64,000 nt of DNA from Lolium rigidum (lineage: Eukaryota; Streptophyta; Magnoliopsida; Poales; Poaceae), in NCBI RefSeq assembly GCF_022539505.1, contig NC_061508.1, forward strand, positions 38,496,256-38,560,255, written 5' to 3'. The position numbers were made by a program, and so were the translations under genes. The notes under the pieces are model-generated. The model saw only the letters and a list, made by a program, of their open reading frames with translations, searched no databases and was not told the DNA's origin. Every line of letters starts with the position of its first letter. Positions within the stretch are counted from its first letter, which is position 1. Shown piece after piece: positions 44,649-56,691 of the stretch.

Positions 44649-45215
44649 CCCATGATGGCACCGTTGGAAAGCTTTGCTCAGAGTGTAGGATCAACAACAG
44701 CAATAACACTTGAACATGATGCTGAGAGCAGTTTAAAGGTACATCTTTTGTTAACTTTTTTAATTGGATCTCAGTTTACCATATCACTTCATCTATCCCA
44801 TGTCTATAATTTTAATAGGGCGTGACCTGGTCCGGGACACCTGATTGTGATAGTTACATGACACCAAAGAAATCCAATAGCCTCCCATTTTGTGGAAGTA
44901 CTGTGTAATGCTCAATCTGGCTCCATCATTATATATACTTATAGATACATCTGTATTTTGCAGGGGTCAACATATGAGCCTGAGTGCGACGATAGCTTGC
45001 AGCCCAGGATTGGAATGTTTTTTGATAGCTGGGAGGACGGAGAGGCGTTTTACACAAGATATGCACATGAGGCCGGGTTCTCAGTTCGTAGATTTACACA
45101 ACACAAAGGTGGTCATGGTGCATCGGTGTGGAAGCGTTTTATTTGCGCAAGGCAAGGATGGAGGGAAGAGAAATATATTCCAGCCAGCCAAGTAAATAAG
45201 CCTAGGAGGAAGTGA
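44649..45215 (+). pseudogene. Captured FAR1-related gene fragment (FAR1 DNA-binding domain)
   Basis: Exon-like pieces with splice borders occur at 44649-44738 (30 codons, AG before, GT after), at about 44818-44890, and at 44964-45215. The last reads a FAR1 domain start: 'PRIGMFFDSWEDGEAFYTRYAHEAGFSVRR' in two parts, with 'KRFICARQGWREEK' after it. FAR1/FHY3 proteins are MULE-transposase-derived transcription factors of light signalling. The rest of the domain (later Cys/His residues), the transposase core and the SWIM finger are missing; the frame stops at 45213-45215. It lies wholly in the Helitron. Confidence 0.75.
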
Positions 45216-48207
45216 AGTTAAGTAGGTGCCTACTCACTGCAAGAACAAACCTTTTCAGTTTGATAAATGTTGACGCTCTGTAGTCTGTTTCATTGGCAGG
45301 AAGACATTTTTTTTTCAGTTTCGTTGTGCGATAAGGGGGTCAAGAAGCTGCGTCGCCCAGGTCTAATCCAGGCCTATCCACATGATCATTATTCGCCTTT
45401 TCCCCTTCCAGCGTGCTGTTTAGTTTTGATTTCTCATGGATCCATGGAGGTACTGCAGTCTTCTGCCAAATTTAGGCATAACTTAACAATAAACCTGTTA
45501 TCGCCTCACATTTGGGTTAATTTAATTAAAGATATGCTTAGATAGTCCAAACAGCCATGGTATATGGGTGCAGTTGTGCAGCTCATCATTTAGTGTCTAG
45601 AGTTTACAAGTGCACAACATTATACCACAATCATTCTACAAGTACATAGTATAAAACATATATTTGACCAATTCTGTTCGTTGTTGGTTGGCTCGTGGGC
45701 AGGTGCTCAGAGCAATTCAGATAAGCAGTGGTCTGTTTATTTCATAAAAATATTTATCTTATAGACATGATCAAGGAGTATCGCAAATATAGTATTGCAT
45801 GGCACTTAACTTTAGCCCTTCAAACCATGTCCATTCTGTAATTTAGAACGACCAGGCATGCGAGTAGAGCACTGGAACTCTTACTGCTATAGTAACATGT
45901 TTGTATAACACATGTTCATTTGCTGATGACATGGTTCTCGACATGGTCTGAATATTGTTATTGGTAAGTCATAAACCTCACAGTAATCTGGACAGACTTG
46001 CGATGGAAGCTACTCTCGACATGACTCATACAGTACTCTGACCATGATATTGTTATTACTGTTTGACTGATACAGGGAGAACTAAGGTTGCTTTTAGGGA
46101 ATATTTTGGGTTTATAAATATTTTTCATAGCTATTAATTAATATATTAGACGGTACTATAATTTGAGTTTCACTAACCGAGTGAACTCTTGGCATCAGTA
46201 ACCCCAGAATGCTACCATGTTCTACCAAGAAGCCTGATACGTGTAATAGTTGTGAGTATCTGTTGTTTGAACATAAAAATATAGTCCAGTATTATGGGAC
46301 TGACAATGTATATTTAGCACTCCTTTTGATGTTGCTTGTTATTTATTCCGATTCAAGAAATTTTTATTTAAATAATCATTGTTTGTGTACATTAGCAACG
46401 ATGCTCAAAATTAAAATGCATGAAGAAGCAAAACTCTACATTTTTATTGAGCTTGTTACAAAAGGTTATCATTCATCTCTCTATCAGAAGTATAAACTGT
46501 GAGATTCACAAGTCTCTGCATACACAAGGAAGATTCTCAATGGATTAGATCTCCCCCACAGGTAACTGATCTTCCTCTGATTTATGTTGGAAATATCAGT
46601 TCTTAAAATTTTGTAGCCCAATAAAGTTGTCCTTTGAACCACATTTTCAATATTGAATAATGTGGAGCAGGAAGTATGAGTTTTTGATCCCATGTGTTAT
46701 ACACTTAAATGTGAATAGCACAACATATGAGGGAGCAAACATTTCCCCCCGATTGGCATGAGTTTTGGTGTCCAATAGAGACATAGAGTGAAAAAAAGTA
46801 GACAGGGGTAACTGAATTAGAAGCGTTGAACTTCCAATCAGCATTATTATGATTCCATAGGATTTCTATGGATTTTTCCATTGACATTTACTATTTCAAC
46901 CCCATGTTAGACGAAGCTTGGGATAAAAACTTTGCTCTTAACTCGTTGGTACAAGGCAAAAGGAAAAGCCTGAAAAGGTGATTTTGTAGTAGCAGATTAC
47001 AGTATAAGGAGGCTTGCACAATGTGATTATTTCAACTAGAACAACAATTTGCACAGTTTGGACATACTCCTGTTTTTCAACATGGTAGGACGTCAGATCT
47101 TTAAGCAACTCTAGCTAATCAGAGTAGTGGCGCATCATTAGCTACTTCAGGAAAGACTAAATACTCTTGGATGCTAGATAAATTCAAATTATTTTGGTTA
47201 GTATTCTTACACAACTATTTATTTATATCCAGGTTACAACTATTTTGATTGATTACCAAGTGTTGGTGTACTATACTCTTCAGCTCTTCAGAACTTTGTG
47301 AAGTTGAGTGAACTATTACCAAGAAGAAAATTATGGACACAATACACAGTATCTGATTCAATATCGATGAGCTTTGTGATGTCAAGTGCAAAACTCTGGA
47401 GATTGATTTCATTGTCATGCAATATTGAAGGATCCAGGTTTGTTGACACATTAAATTTCCGCTGTTTTTCTTATGGTGACATTAGCCATGTGCCGGAACC
47501 TTAGTCACACTCGCTTCTTTTTTTCCTTTTTCTTTTTACCCTTTTCTTTATTTTTCTTCCTTTTTTTCTTTCCTTTCTTTCTCATTGTTTTTGTTCTCTT
47601 TTCTGTTGGGTATCATATCTATCCTACCCTAATTTGCTTGAGAAAAAGGCTTTGATGTTATTGTTTTTGTTTGCTTATGGTGACATCCTATTATGAATGG
47701 ATCATCAGTTGTGTTATTTGCACTACCATGACCCCATCGATAATTCTACATGATTTTAAGTCGAGATCTGCACACAAACCAGCAACAAAGCTAGAGTACT
47801 GGAGCTGAAGGTTGAGGCGACTAGCACACACAGAGAAGGAGAAACGAGTGGAAATATGAGGCGAAGACAATTTTTTTTTTGGGGATAACATTGGAGCGAC
47901 AGGAGCTGGTGATGTTGAGCTGCATTGGCTCCTATATATGTGTGGCAGCAACATTCATGTTAATATATTTCTAGATAAAAATCTGGATCACTCTTATACC
48001 GACATTGGAGAATATATTTCATGAAGTTAATTGAGATCTATTTAAATTTATGAATTTCTTTGTTTCCTTAGCTTTGCATCGGTTATGGTAATTTGTTTCT
48101 CTCTGCGGTTGTGGACCTGTTCCCAATCTCGTATGTCAATGTTGCAACATTTTATCAATGGACGATATTCCAATTATGTATGGGATGTTCTTCTGCCACA
48201 AATTTTG
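45216..48207. other. Helitron interior, no gene recognised
   Basis: The stretch is AT-rich without a protein-like frame. A ~80-bp pyrimidine tract (CTTCTTTTTTTCC..., 47510-47590) is the only compositional feature. It may contain introns or other captured pieces. Confidence 0.45.
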
Positions 48208-48217
48208 TTGGAAGATC

Positions 48218-49034
48218 TTTTTTTTTTGAGGAAGTAACCACGTGTTCATATCAAAGACCAAGTACAAACGGACCACACACACGTAGTACAAACCAGAAGG
48301 ACCTAGAGACACAGGTGTCCTTGGAACTTTGCACAAAGACCCCCCAAAGAAAGAAAAAACATTTCAGCCCTTGGAGGCCCTTGCACACATCAGCATCGCT
48401 GCTCGTCATCCACCGCCGCCGCCGCAGCACTGTCAGATGGAAGGAAGAAGAGCCACCAACACACCAGCATCCGCCGAAGCACCATAGCTGAATCAGCGTT
48501 GTGAGCCGATTTTGCAGCCCGTCGTTGAACGCCGGAGCCGAAACCTTGGGGCACGTCGGCCGGGGAGCATCCCCATGTTCGACGGACTGCAGATCCGCCG
48601 TCTCCTCCCAACGAAGAAAGAGATTGAGGCGAGACCTGCCCACCACATACCGCAAACCCTGCTCCAAGAGCACAGGATCCCACAGGTCGCCGTCGTCGCT
48701 ACCAGAAGTGGTAGCCGCCGCCGGCCGGTTCACTCCTGTAGAACCTCCCGGGCCCTCGAGCTGTGCTGGAGGAAACACTGCCGAGACGGAGGCAGACCCG
48801 AAGGACAAAAGGCACTGGCTGGTTCGCCGCTGCCGTCTCACCGACCCAGACCCACCACAAAGATCTCGCCGACCAAAACTGGCCAACAAGAAGACTCTGC
48901 CACCAGCTCGTTGGCTCCACCGCAAAGGAGAACGCCGGAGTGGGGAACGAGCTGTAGCACACACACCCCGACGCGGCGCCGCCTCCACCACCAGCACGCC
49001 GCCGCCAGGAGACCTAGCCCTACACCTATTTTTT
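48218..49034 (-). mobile_element. Retroposon with 10-bp target duplication, inside the Helitron
   Basis: TTGGAAGATC lies on both sides (48208-48217 and 49035-49044). The left end is a T-run, so the element reads on the minus strand with an A-tail. The body is GC-rich at its 5' end ('GGGCTAGGTCTCCTGGCGGC') and has long but non-protein-like frames. Same class as 8437-9807. Confidence 0.75.
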
Positions 49035-49236
49035 TTGGAAGATCGATAGGGAGGGATCTCACTAAGGAGACAGTTGCACATGAAAGGATTGTTTGTCCCA
49101 ACTAAGACAAAAACCAAAGCCAACACTTCTTTGTTTTACTAGAGAGGGTAAACGTATGAGTAGAAGGGAGAATCTATAGAGGTGGTGTTTATTTCATCTG
49201 TTTTATCCCGTAGCAACGCACGGGCATTTTTACTAG

Positions 49237-51821
49237 TAGAAAAGAAATACGTACTCTTCTGTTCGTCTTCCTCCTCTATCCCCGGCGTCCCACCTCCTCC
49301 CTGAGACTCTGCAATGGCGATTTAATACTGCTTGATAAATCCTCACTTCCCAGGATTCAACCTAATAAATCAGAGCATTTAAAAAGTGAAAACTGCTCAA
49401 GGGAGTTCATCCGTGTTCCGCAGCTTTAAAAGGAAGCCGTGGTGCCATATGCCTCCACACCAATCACGGCAGCCTGCTCGCGCCGCCACCATGCCAGGTT
49501 GCCCTCCGTGCCGGTACCTTCCCACTCCCCATCCTACTTCCTCCTTCCCTTTTTTACAATCCCTAAATCCCTCAATAAACAGTTTGATCTCCGGCTCCGG
49601 ATTTTGTCTGCTCCTACCTCAGGCCCTCCGGATTTTTGCTCGAAGTTTTACAGCCGCAAGATTTGGGCTGCTGCTACCTCAGGCCATCCGGATTTCTTTA
49701 GATTTCTTCCTGTTTTCTTGGGATTTCTTGCCTTCTCTGTCTGGTTGATGGATCTTAATTTCCGTTGATTAAATTCTGGTCTGCTGGTAATCATCGACGC
49801 TGCACATCCCCCTCTTCAATTGGTATGCACACTCTAATCTCCTCTTAAATTTTAATTTCCGTTGATTAGCTGAGCGCATGCACCTTCTATTTTCCTAATC
49901 AAGTTCATATTCTACCCAAACAGTGCTCTAATTCCCTTGCTAAGAACTCTCCTGCACCGGCATCTCTTATTGTGCCCTCTGCGCTACATGGTGACAAAGT
50001 GGAGCCTGAGGAGAGTACGCCAAGTCGGCGGATGGCAGGGGACCTCTGTGACTCTGTCCCGAGGAGAGTATATCCAGGGTCGATTCGATTTGAACCGATC
50101 TGTTTGCGGTGTGCAAGAACAAGTGGACGACATGCTGGAGACCCAAGGTTGATCTAGACATCAAGTTTTTTTTTTGACAGAAAACCGTGAGCTTTATTGA
50201 TCAAATAATCATAATGTCATTACAAATGTCCTTACGGATGCACTCCGGAGGAGAACCACGCCATCAAGTTGAATGAGTCTGATGCAAGGTATTTGATTTT
50301 TTTTCCATGGTTGGAGTGGAAAGGATCAACTTGCACTAAACATCAATTAGTTTTCTGCTCAATCGATATTCTGATTGAAATTCATGTACTACAGTACTTT
50401 TGTTACGGTTTTGAAGTTGTCGACACATCTAGCGGTGAAGCTCAGGGATAAGGGTCTGCCTCGGTCGGCAAGACGAGTATTTGTAGTCAGTTTGAGTCCT
50501 TAAATATTTGTATGTATACAGCCGCAAGTTCAATTGGTTCATGTAAGCCAGCGTGCAAGAGGATTTGAATTTGCTCCATTTAACACGCATTATATCTTGA
50601 TGTTTTACTTCTCCTTGCACATCAGATCATAGATCTGAACCTCCGTACGCTAGAGTATCACAAATCAAGACCCTTGAAAATATATCCTAATTCTGATGAC
50701 TGTATGGAATGTTATGGTCAACCCCCTGCTCGATCTGTTGTTCCATTTTATGTCAGATTCCTCGCAGTGAAAACTTCGATGCAGTTTAATCTTATTTTTT
50801 TCTGCTCTTACATGTAGCACATAGGATTGCAAGGATGAACCTATATGGCCGCTTTCTATCTCATGGAAGGTATTCCTCTAATTACTTTGTCCCGATGAGC
50901 TTTTTTCATATGATAATTAAATATCAGAACACACTTCTGCATGCCAATATGTATGCCACTTGGACTAGATGAATATTTTCGTGCCTAAAATCAGCTGTTT
51001 GCCATGTCCTTTCATGGGTTCCATTCTTTGTGATGGTAAGTATCTCTTATACATGTTTGAGGGAATTTATCAAATCAAACTTTTATTTCTAGATTCATTA
51101 TTTCTATTTAATAGGTATTTCTCAAGGTTCTAGATCGATCGTACATAAATAATGCTAAATGATCCCATTCCTTATGTTCTCATGACCATTGATTCGTTGC
51201 TTCTTCTGAAGTATGCTACAAGTTACAGTAGTTGTCTACTATGCATGTATGATCGATTAAGCCCGTCAGATTCTACATGTCCTCACTATTTTCTTTTCTG
51301 TTGTCAATTTTTTAGCAATCTTTTGCTCTCTATATTCAGTTTCTGTTGTAGAGGTTACAGAAATGTTGATATAAAGGTGAAATTAGTTGCTCGGTTTGTT
51401 CAAAAACTTACCTAGGTAATTATCTTTCTAGGTTTGGCATATTCAAAATGAAGACCTTGAAGGAGATCATTGCAACCTGAGCAATGTATACATATACTTG
51501 GCGCGGATTTCCAAAGGTGTATCTTGACGTTCTTTATATGGAATGACTAATTGGTTTTCTCGGCAAGCAACAGTTGCTTATTTATTGTTTTCTTTTCCTA
51601 TTGCTAAAACATGTGTTGTTGTTCGGACAGATAATCAAAGACGAAGGATTCTCTGTTTTAACTTTAGACATGTATAGTTGTATCTAGGGGCTTTCATTGT
51701 TAATATCATCAGTAGTAATACTATATCGCTAGAACATAATTTTATCATACTATTTTTCCTCACAAGTGAACCTCTCTTATTCACGCAAATATCCCGTTGC
51801 AACGCGCGGGGTATCATCTAG
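49237..51821. other. Remainder of the outer Helitron, no gene recognised
   Basis: It begins TAGAAAAGAAATACGTACTC, a plausible continuation of the Helitron 5' end interrupted at 43626, and ends at CTAG 51818-51821. It includes a short retroposon at 50168-50261. No frame is convincing. Confidence 0.45.
50168..50261 (-). mobile_element. Short 5'-truncated retroposon
   Basis: CATCAAGTT is duplicated at 50159-50167 and 50262-50270. The left end is a T-run followed by 'GACAGAAAACCGTGAGCTTTATTGATC', the complement of a 3' end with AATAAA-like signal and A-tail. Only ~94 bp were copied. Confidence 0.65.
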
Positions 51822-53414
51822 TGTAAACAACAAGTAGTCCCTAGTAAGCCTCTTGTATAACTAGCTTGTTGATTAATAGATGATCATCGTTTCATGATCA
51901 TGAACATTGGATGTTATTAATAACAAGGTTATGTCATTATGAGAATGATGTAATGGACACACCCAAATAAGCGTAGCATAAGATTACGTCATTAAGTTCA
52001 TTTGCTATAAGCTTTCGATACATAGTTACCTAGTCCTTTCGACTATGAGATCATGTAAATCACTTATGCCGGAAAGGTACTTTGATTACATCAAACGCCA
52101 CTGCGTAAATGGGTGGTTATAAAGGTGGGATTAAGTATCCGGAAAGTATGAGTTGAGGCATATGGATCAACAGTGGGATTTGTCCATCCCGATGACGGAT
52201 AGATATACTCTGGGCCCTCTCGGTGGAATGTCATCTAAACTAGCTTGCAAGCATATGAATGGTTCATAAGAGACCACATACCACGGTACGAGTAAAGAGT
52301 ACTTGTCAGAGACGAGGTTGAACAAGGTATCGTGATACCGATGATCAAACCTCGGACAAGTAATATATCGCGTGATCGTTGAATATGTGGGAGCCATTAT
52401 GGATCTCCAGATCCCGCTATTGGTTATTGGTCGGAGATAAGTCTCAATCATGTCTGCATAGTTCGCGAACCGTAGGATGACACACTTAAGGTTTGATGTC
52501 GTTTGAGTAGATATGGAATATGGAATGGAGTTCGAAGTTTTGTTCGGAGTTTCGGATGGGATCCAGGACATCACGAGGAGTTTCGGAATGATCCGGAGAA
52601 TAAGATTCATATGTAGGAAGTCATATTCCAAGTTTGGAAATGATCCGGTGCATTTATGGCAGGTTCTAGAAGGTTCTAGAAAAGTCCGGAAGAAACGCAC
52701 TATGGCTTAGCCGGCCAACCCTAAGGGGAGGAGTCCCAGGTGGGCTCCACCAAAGGTGGCCGGCCACCCCACCTCAAGGAAAGGTGGGAGTCCCACCTTG
52801 AGTAGGACTCCCCCCTTTAGTAGGTTCCCCACTTTTGGGAGGTTTTATTGTTGGGGTCTTATTCGAAGACTTGGACTACAACTCTTGGAGACTTCCACCT
52901 ATATAATGAGGAGCCAAGGGGAGGGGCCGGCCACACCAAGCCCTCCTAGGCCGCATCCCCCAAGAGGCCGGCGCCCTAGCCCCCTCTCCCCAAACCCTAG
53001 CCGCCTCCTCCTCCACATACAACTCCCGCAGCGCATAGGCGAAGCCCTGCCGGAGTTCTCCACCACCACCGCCACCACGCCGTCGTGCTGCCGGGATTCC
53101 GAGGAGGATCTACTACTTCCGCTGCCCGCTGGAACGGGGAGGAGGACGTCGTCTTCATCAACACCGTACGTGTGACCGAGTACGGAGGTGCTGCCCGATT
53201 GTGGCACCGTCAAGATCTTCTACGCGCTTTTGCAAGCGGCAAGTGATAGACTACATCCACCCCGAGATCGATCTAATCTCGTTAAGCTTTGCGAATCTTC
53301 GAGGGTTGGTCTCTTCATCTCCTTGTTGCTACCGTCTACTAGATTAGATCTTGGCTTGTGTTTTCGTTCTTGCGGTAGGAAATTTTTTGTTTTCTATGCT
53401 ACGAATCTCATCAG

Positions 53415-53426
53415 TGGTATCAGAGT
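53415..53426 (+). promoter_or_regulatory. Copia primer-binding site
   Basis: TGGTATCAGAGT lies 1 nt after the LTR end; TGGTATCAGAGC is the usual initiator-tRNA-Met site of plant Copia elements. Confidence 0.85.
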
Positions 53427-54610
53427 CGTGTCTATGCATAGATTGGTTGCACGAGTAGAACACAATTTTTTTGTGGGCGTTGATGCTTTGTTGTCTTTAG
53501 TTCGTGTACTTTGCATCTTGCGGCATAGTGGGATGAAGCGGCTCGAGCTAACTTTACATGACCGCGTTCATGAGATTTGCTCCACGCTCGACATGCAACT
53601 TGTATTGCATAAGTGGCTTTGCGGGTGTCTGTCTCTCCCACTATAGTGAAGATCCAATTTACTCTTTCTATTGACAACAATAGTATCACCATTTTGGTTC
53701 ATGTTCGTAGGTAGATTGGATCTTACTCAAAAACCCTAAACCACGTAAAATATGCAAACCAAATTAGAGACGTCTAACTTGTTTTTGTAGGGTTTGGTGA
53801 TGTGATATGGCCATGATGTGATGATGAATATGTATGATATGATCATTATTGTATTGTGGCAACCGGCAGGAGCCTTATGGTTGTCTTTAAATTTCATGTT
53901 GAGTAGTATTTCAAAGTAGTTGTAATAGTTGCTACATGGAGGACAATCATGAAGACGGCGCCATTGAACTTGGTGCTACGCCGACGATGATGGAGATCAT
54001 GCCCGTTGATGATGGAGGATCATGTCCGTGCTTTGGAGATGAAGATCAAAGGCGCAAAGACAAAAGGGCCATATCATATCATATATGAATTGCATGTGAT
54101 GTTAATCCTTTTATGCATCTTATATTGCTTAGATCGCGACGGTACCATTATAAGATGATCTCTCTCACTAAATATCAAGATAATAAAGTGTTCATCCTTA
54201 GTATGCACCGTTGCTAAGACTTGTCGTTTCGAAGCATCACGTGATGATCGGGTGTGATAGATTCTACATGTGCATACAATGGGTACAAGCCAGTTTTGTA
54301 CACGCGGGTACTAAGGTTGCCTTGACGAGCCTAGCATGTACAGACATGGTCTCGGAACACGTGATACCGAAAGGTAGAGCATGAATCATATGATTGATAT
54401 GATGAACACTTTGAGTGTTCGCCATTGAAATTACATCTTGCTCGTGATGATCGGACTTGGGGTGGTGGATTTGGTTCGTGTGATCACTAAGACAATGCGA
54501 GGGATATTGTTTTGAGTGGGAGTTCACCTAGTTTAATTTTGTTAAATTAAAATTTGAACTCAATTTGTCATAAACTTAGTCTAAACTATTGCAAATATAT
54601 GTTATAGATC
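53427..54610 (+). other. Copia leader
   Basis: The untranslated leader between primer-binding site and gag has no gene; short frames here are chance. Confidence 0.7.
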
Positions 54611-55420
54611 ATGGCGTCCCCATCAATCAATTTTAACCAGTTCCCAGAGAAAGAAAAGCTTAAAAGCAATGGTAGCAACTTCACCGATTGGTTTCGTCAT
54701 GTGAGGATCTTCCTCAATGGCGGAGATCTGCAATATGTGCTCGAAGCACCGCTAGGTTCCCCACCACCCCCTGCAGTATCCGAGGAAGAAAAGAATGTTT
54801 TCGAGAATTGGGCTAAAGTGTACTCTCAAGTTCAGTGTGCCATCCTATGCAGCCTAGAGGCAGAGCTCCAAAAGCGTTTTGAGCACCACAACCCTTGTGA
54901 GATGATCCGTGAGCTCAAAGTTATCTTTGAAACTCATGCGGCCGTGGAGAGCTATGAGGCCTCGAGCAGTTCTTTGGCTGCATGATGGAAGAGGGCAGCT
55001 CCGTTAGTGAGCACGTGTTCGCTATGTCCCGGACACGCGAGGAAGCTCAGTGACTTGGGGATTGTGATCCCTAACCAGCCGGGTATTCATCGTGTTCTCC
55101 AATCACCGCCACCAAGTTACAAGAACTTCGTGATGAACTACAATATGCGTAACATGAAAAAGGAGTTACCTGAACTCTTCTCCATGCTGAAATCTGCTGA
55201 GGTTGAGATACAGAAAGAGCACCAAGTGTTGATGGTCAATAAGACCACCAATTTCAAGAAGCAAGGCAAACCTAAGAAGGGCAACCTCAAGAAGGGCGGC
55301 AAGAAAGCTGCCGCGCTCCCGAGAAGCCTAAGGGTGGCCCTAAACCCGATCATCGACCGCTATTACCGCAATGGGAAGGGGCACCGGAAGCGGAATTGCC
55401 CAAGTACTTGGCTGATCTGA
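54611..55420 (+). pseudogene. Copia Gag, frameshifted
   Basis: The frame opens MASPSINFNQFPEKEKLKS and has the UBN2-like gag pattern ('NFTDWFRHVRIFL'). A frameshift near 54966 breaks it; a second shift near 55035 restores the normal frame ('GIHRVLQSPPPSYKNF'), which runs through a Lys-rich stretch (55250-55310) to a degenerate zinc knuckle ('NGKGHRKRNCP'; the upstream Cys pair is lost). It is not translatable as one protein. Confidence 0.85.
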
Positions 55421-56691
55421 AGAGCGGCCTTGTCAAGAAGAAGAAAGGTATATCTGATATACATGTTATAGATGTTTATCTCACTGGTTCTCGTACTAGT
55501 GCCTGGGTATTTGATACTGGTTCGGTTGCTCACATTTGTAAATACGGAATATACGAAGCCTAGCGAGGGATGAAGTGACGATGCGCGTTGGAAATGGATC
55601 CAAGGTTGATGTGATCGCTGTCGGCACGCTCCCTCTACATCTACCATCGGGATTAGTTTTAGACCTCAATAATTGTTATTTGGTGCCTGCGTTGTGCATG
55701 AACATTATATCTGGATCGTGTTTATTGCAAGACGGTTATTCATTCAAGTCTGAGAATAATGGTTGTTCTATTTTTATGAATAATATCTTTTATGGTCATG
55801 CACCTGAGAAGAATGGTTTATTTCTATTAAATCTCGATAGTAGCGATACACATGTTCATAACATTGATGCTAAGCGAATTAAATTGAATGATAATTCTAC
55901 TTATATGTGGCACTGTCTTCTTGGTCATATTGGAGTGAAACGCATGAAGAAACTCCATTCCGATGGACTACTTGAGTCACTTGACTTTGAGTCACTTGAC
56001 AGATGCGAAGCATGTCTAATGGGAAAAATGACTAAGACTCCATTCTCTGGAATTATGGAGCGAGCTACAGACTTGTTGGAAATCATACATACCGATGTGT
56101 GCGGACCAATGAGTGTAGCCTCGCGTGGTGGTTATCGTTATGTTCTAACCTTCACAGATGATCTGAGTAGATATGGGTATATCTATTTCATGAAACATAA
56201 ATCCGAGACTTTTCAGAAGTTTAAGGAATTCCAAAGTGAAGTAGAAAAGCAACGTAACAAGAAGATCAAGTTTCTGCGTTCTGATCGCGGAGGCGAATAT
56301 CTGAGTTATGAGTTTGGCATGCATTTAAAGAAATGCGGAATACTTTCACAGTTGACACCGCCGAGAACACCACAGCGCAATGGTGTGTCCGAACATCGTA
56401 ATCGAACTCTCTTAGATATGGTTCGTTCTATGATGTCTCTTAGAGACATCAGCATTCACTTTAAATAGGGCACCATCGAAATTCGTTGCAACGACACCAT
56501 ATGAATTGTGGTTTAATAAGAAACATAAGTTGTCGTTCCTTAAAGTTTGGGGTTGCGAAGCCTATGTAAAAAAGTTACAACCGGACAAGCTAGAACCCAA
56601 AGAGGAGAAATGCGTCTTCATAGGATACCCTAAGGAAACTATAGGGTATACTTTCTATCACAGATCCGAAGGCAAAATCTTTGTTGCTAAG
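55421..56691 (+). pseudogene. Copia protease and integrase region, truncated
   Basis: The protease active site reads 'VFDTGSVAH' at ~55510, then the frame breaks near 55548. The frame from 55575 has the integrase zinc-binding 'H-x-H ... C-x-x-C' ('LLGHIGVKRM', 'CEACLMGK'), the catalytic D ('IHTDVCGP'), D ('LRSDRGGEY') and E ('NGVSEHRN'). It stops at 56466-56468; the reading continues in another phase ('PYELWFNKKHKLSFLKVWGCE') to 'GKIFVAK' at 56691, where the next LTR begins. Reverse transcriptase is absent from the window. Confidence 0.85.

Larger units (their letters stand above)
43627..49236 (+). mobile_element. Inner Helitron carrying gene fragments
   Basis: It starts TCTACACTACTTAAAAAGAA after A43626 and ends with hairpin CCCGTAGCAACGCACGGG plus CATTTTTACTAG before T49237. 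The 13 bases before it (43614-43626) repeat its own 5' end, because it sits inside the 5' end of a related Helitron. It carries a FAR1-domain gene piece (44649-45215), a GC-rich exon-like piece (43740-44275) and a retroposon (48218-49034). It has no helicase. Confidence 0.82.
43330..51821 (+). mobile_element. Outer Helitron, non-autonomous, inserted A^T in a Copia LTR
   Basis: The 5' end is TC (TCTTCTCTTTCTTAATAGATG); the 3' end is CTAG after a GC hairpin (CCCGTTGCAACGCGCGGG, 10 nt before CTAG). It lies exactly between A and T with no target duplication, the Helitron signature, and the flanks rejoin to a continuous Copia LTR. A second Helitron-like 5' end (TCTACACTACTTA) lies 284 bp inside at 43614. 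No RepHel-type frame is seen. Net of the inner Helitron it is ~2.9 kb. Confidence 0.8.
43210..53413 (+). repeat. 5' LTR of the Copia element, split by Helitrons
   Basis: The start TGTTGGAGATATGCCCAAGA and the later blocks ('AGTCCCTAGTAAGCCTC', 'TGATCATGAACATTGGATG', 'CATTATGGATCTCCAGATCCC') fit the BARE/Angela LTR as I know it. It ends CTCATCA just before the primer-binding site. Without the Helitron the LTR is ~1712 bp, the usual size. The insertion lies between A43329 and T51822. Confidence 0.82.
43210..56691 (+). mobile_element. Copia element of BARE/Angela type, interrupted
   Basis: It has a 5' LTR (43210-43329 plus 51822-53413), a tRNA-Met type primer-binding site, then decayed gag-protease-integrase. 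It is cut at 56692 by a gypsy-like LTR, so RT, RNase H and the 3' LTR are missing. The insertion lies inside the 3' LTR of element C. Confidence 0.85.

Noticed and set aside
48251..49126. 291-codon minus-strand frame
   Set aside because: It runs across a retroposon and its target duplication into the flank, so it cannot be a gene inherited as a unit.
43330..51821. Autonomous Helitron with Rep/helicase
   Set aside because: No long frame and no helicase or Rep motif in any part of either Helitron.
53188..53646. 152-codon frame across the Copia LTR end
   Set aside because: It crosses the LTR/primer-binding-site border and has no homology-like motif; it is chance coding.
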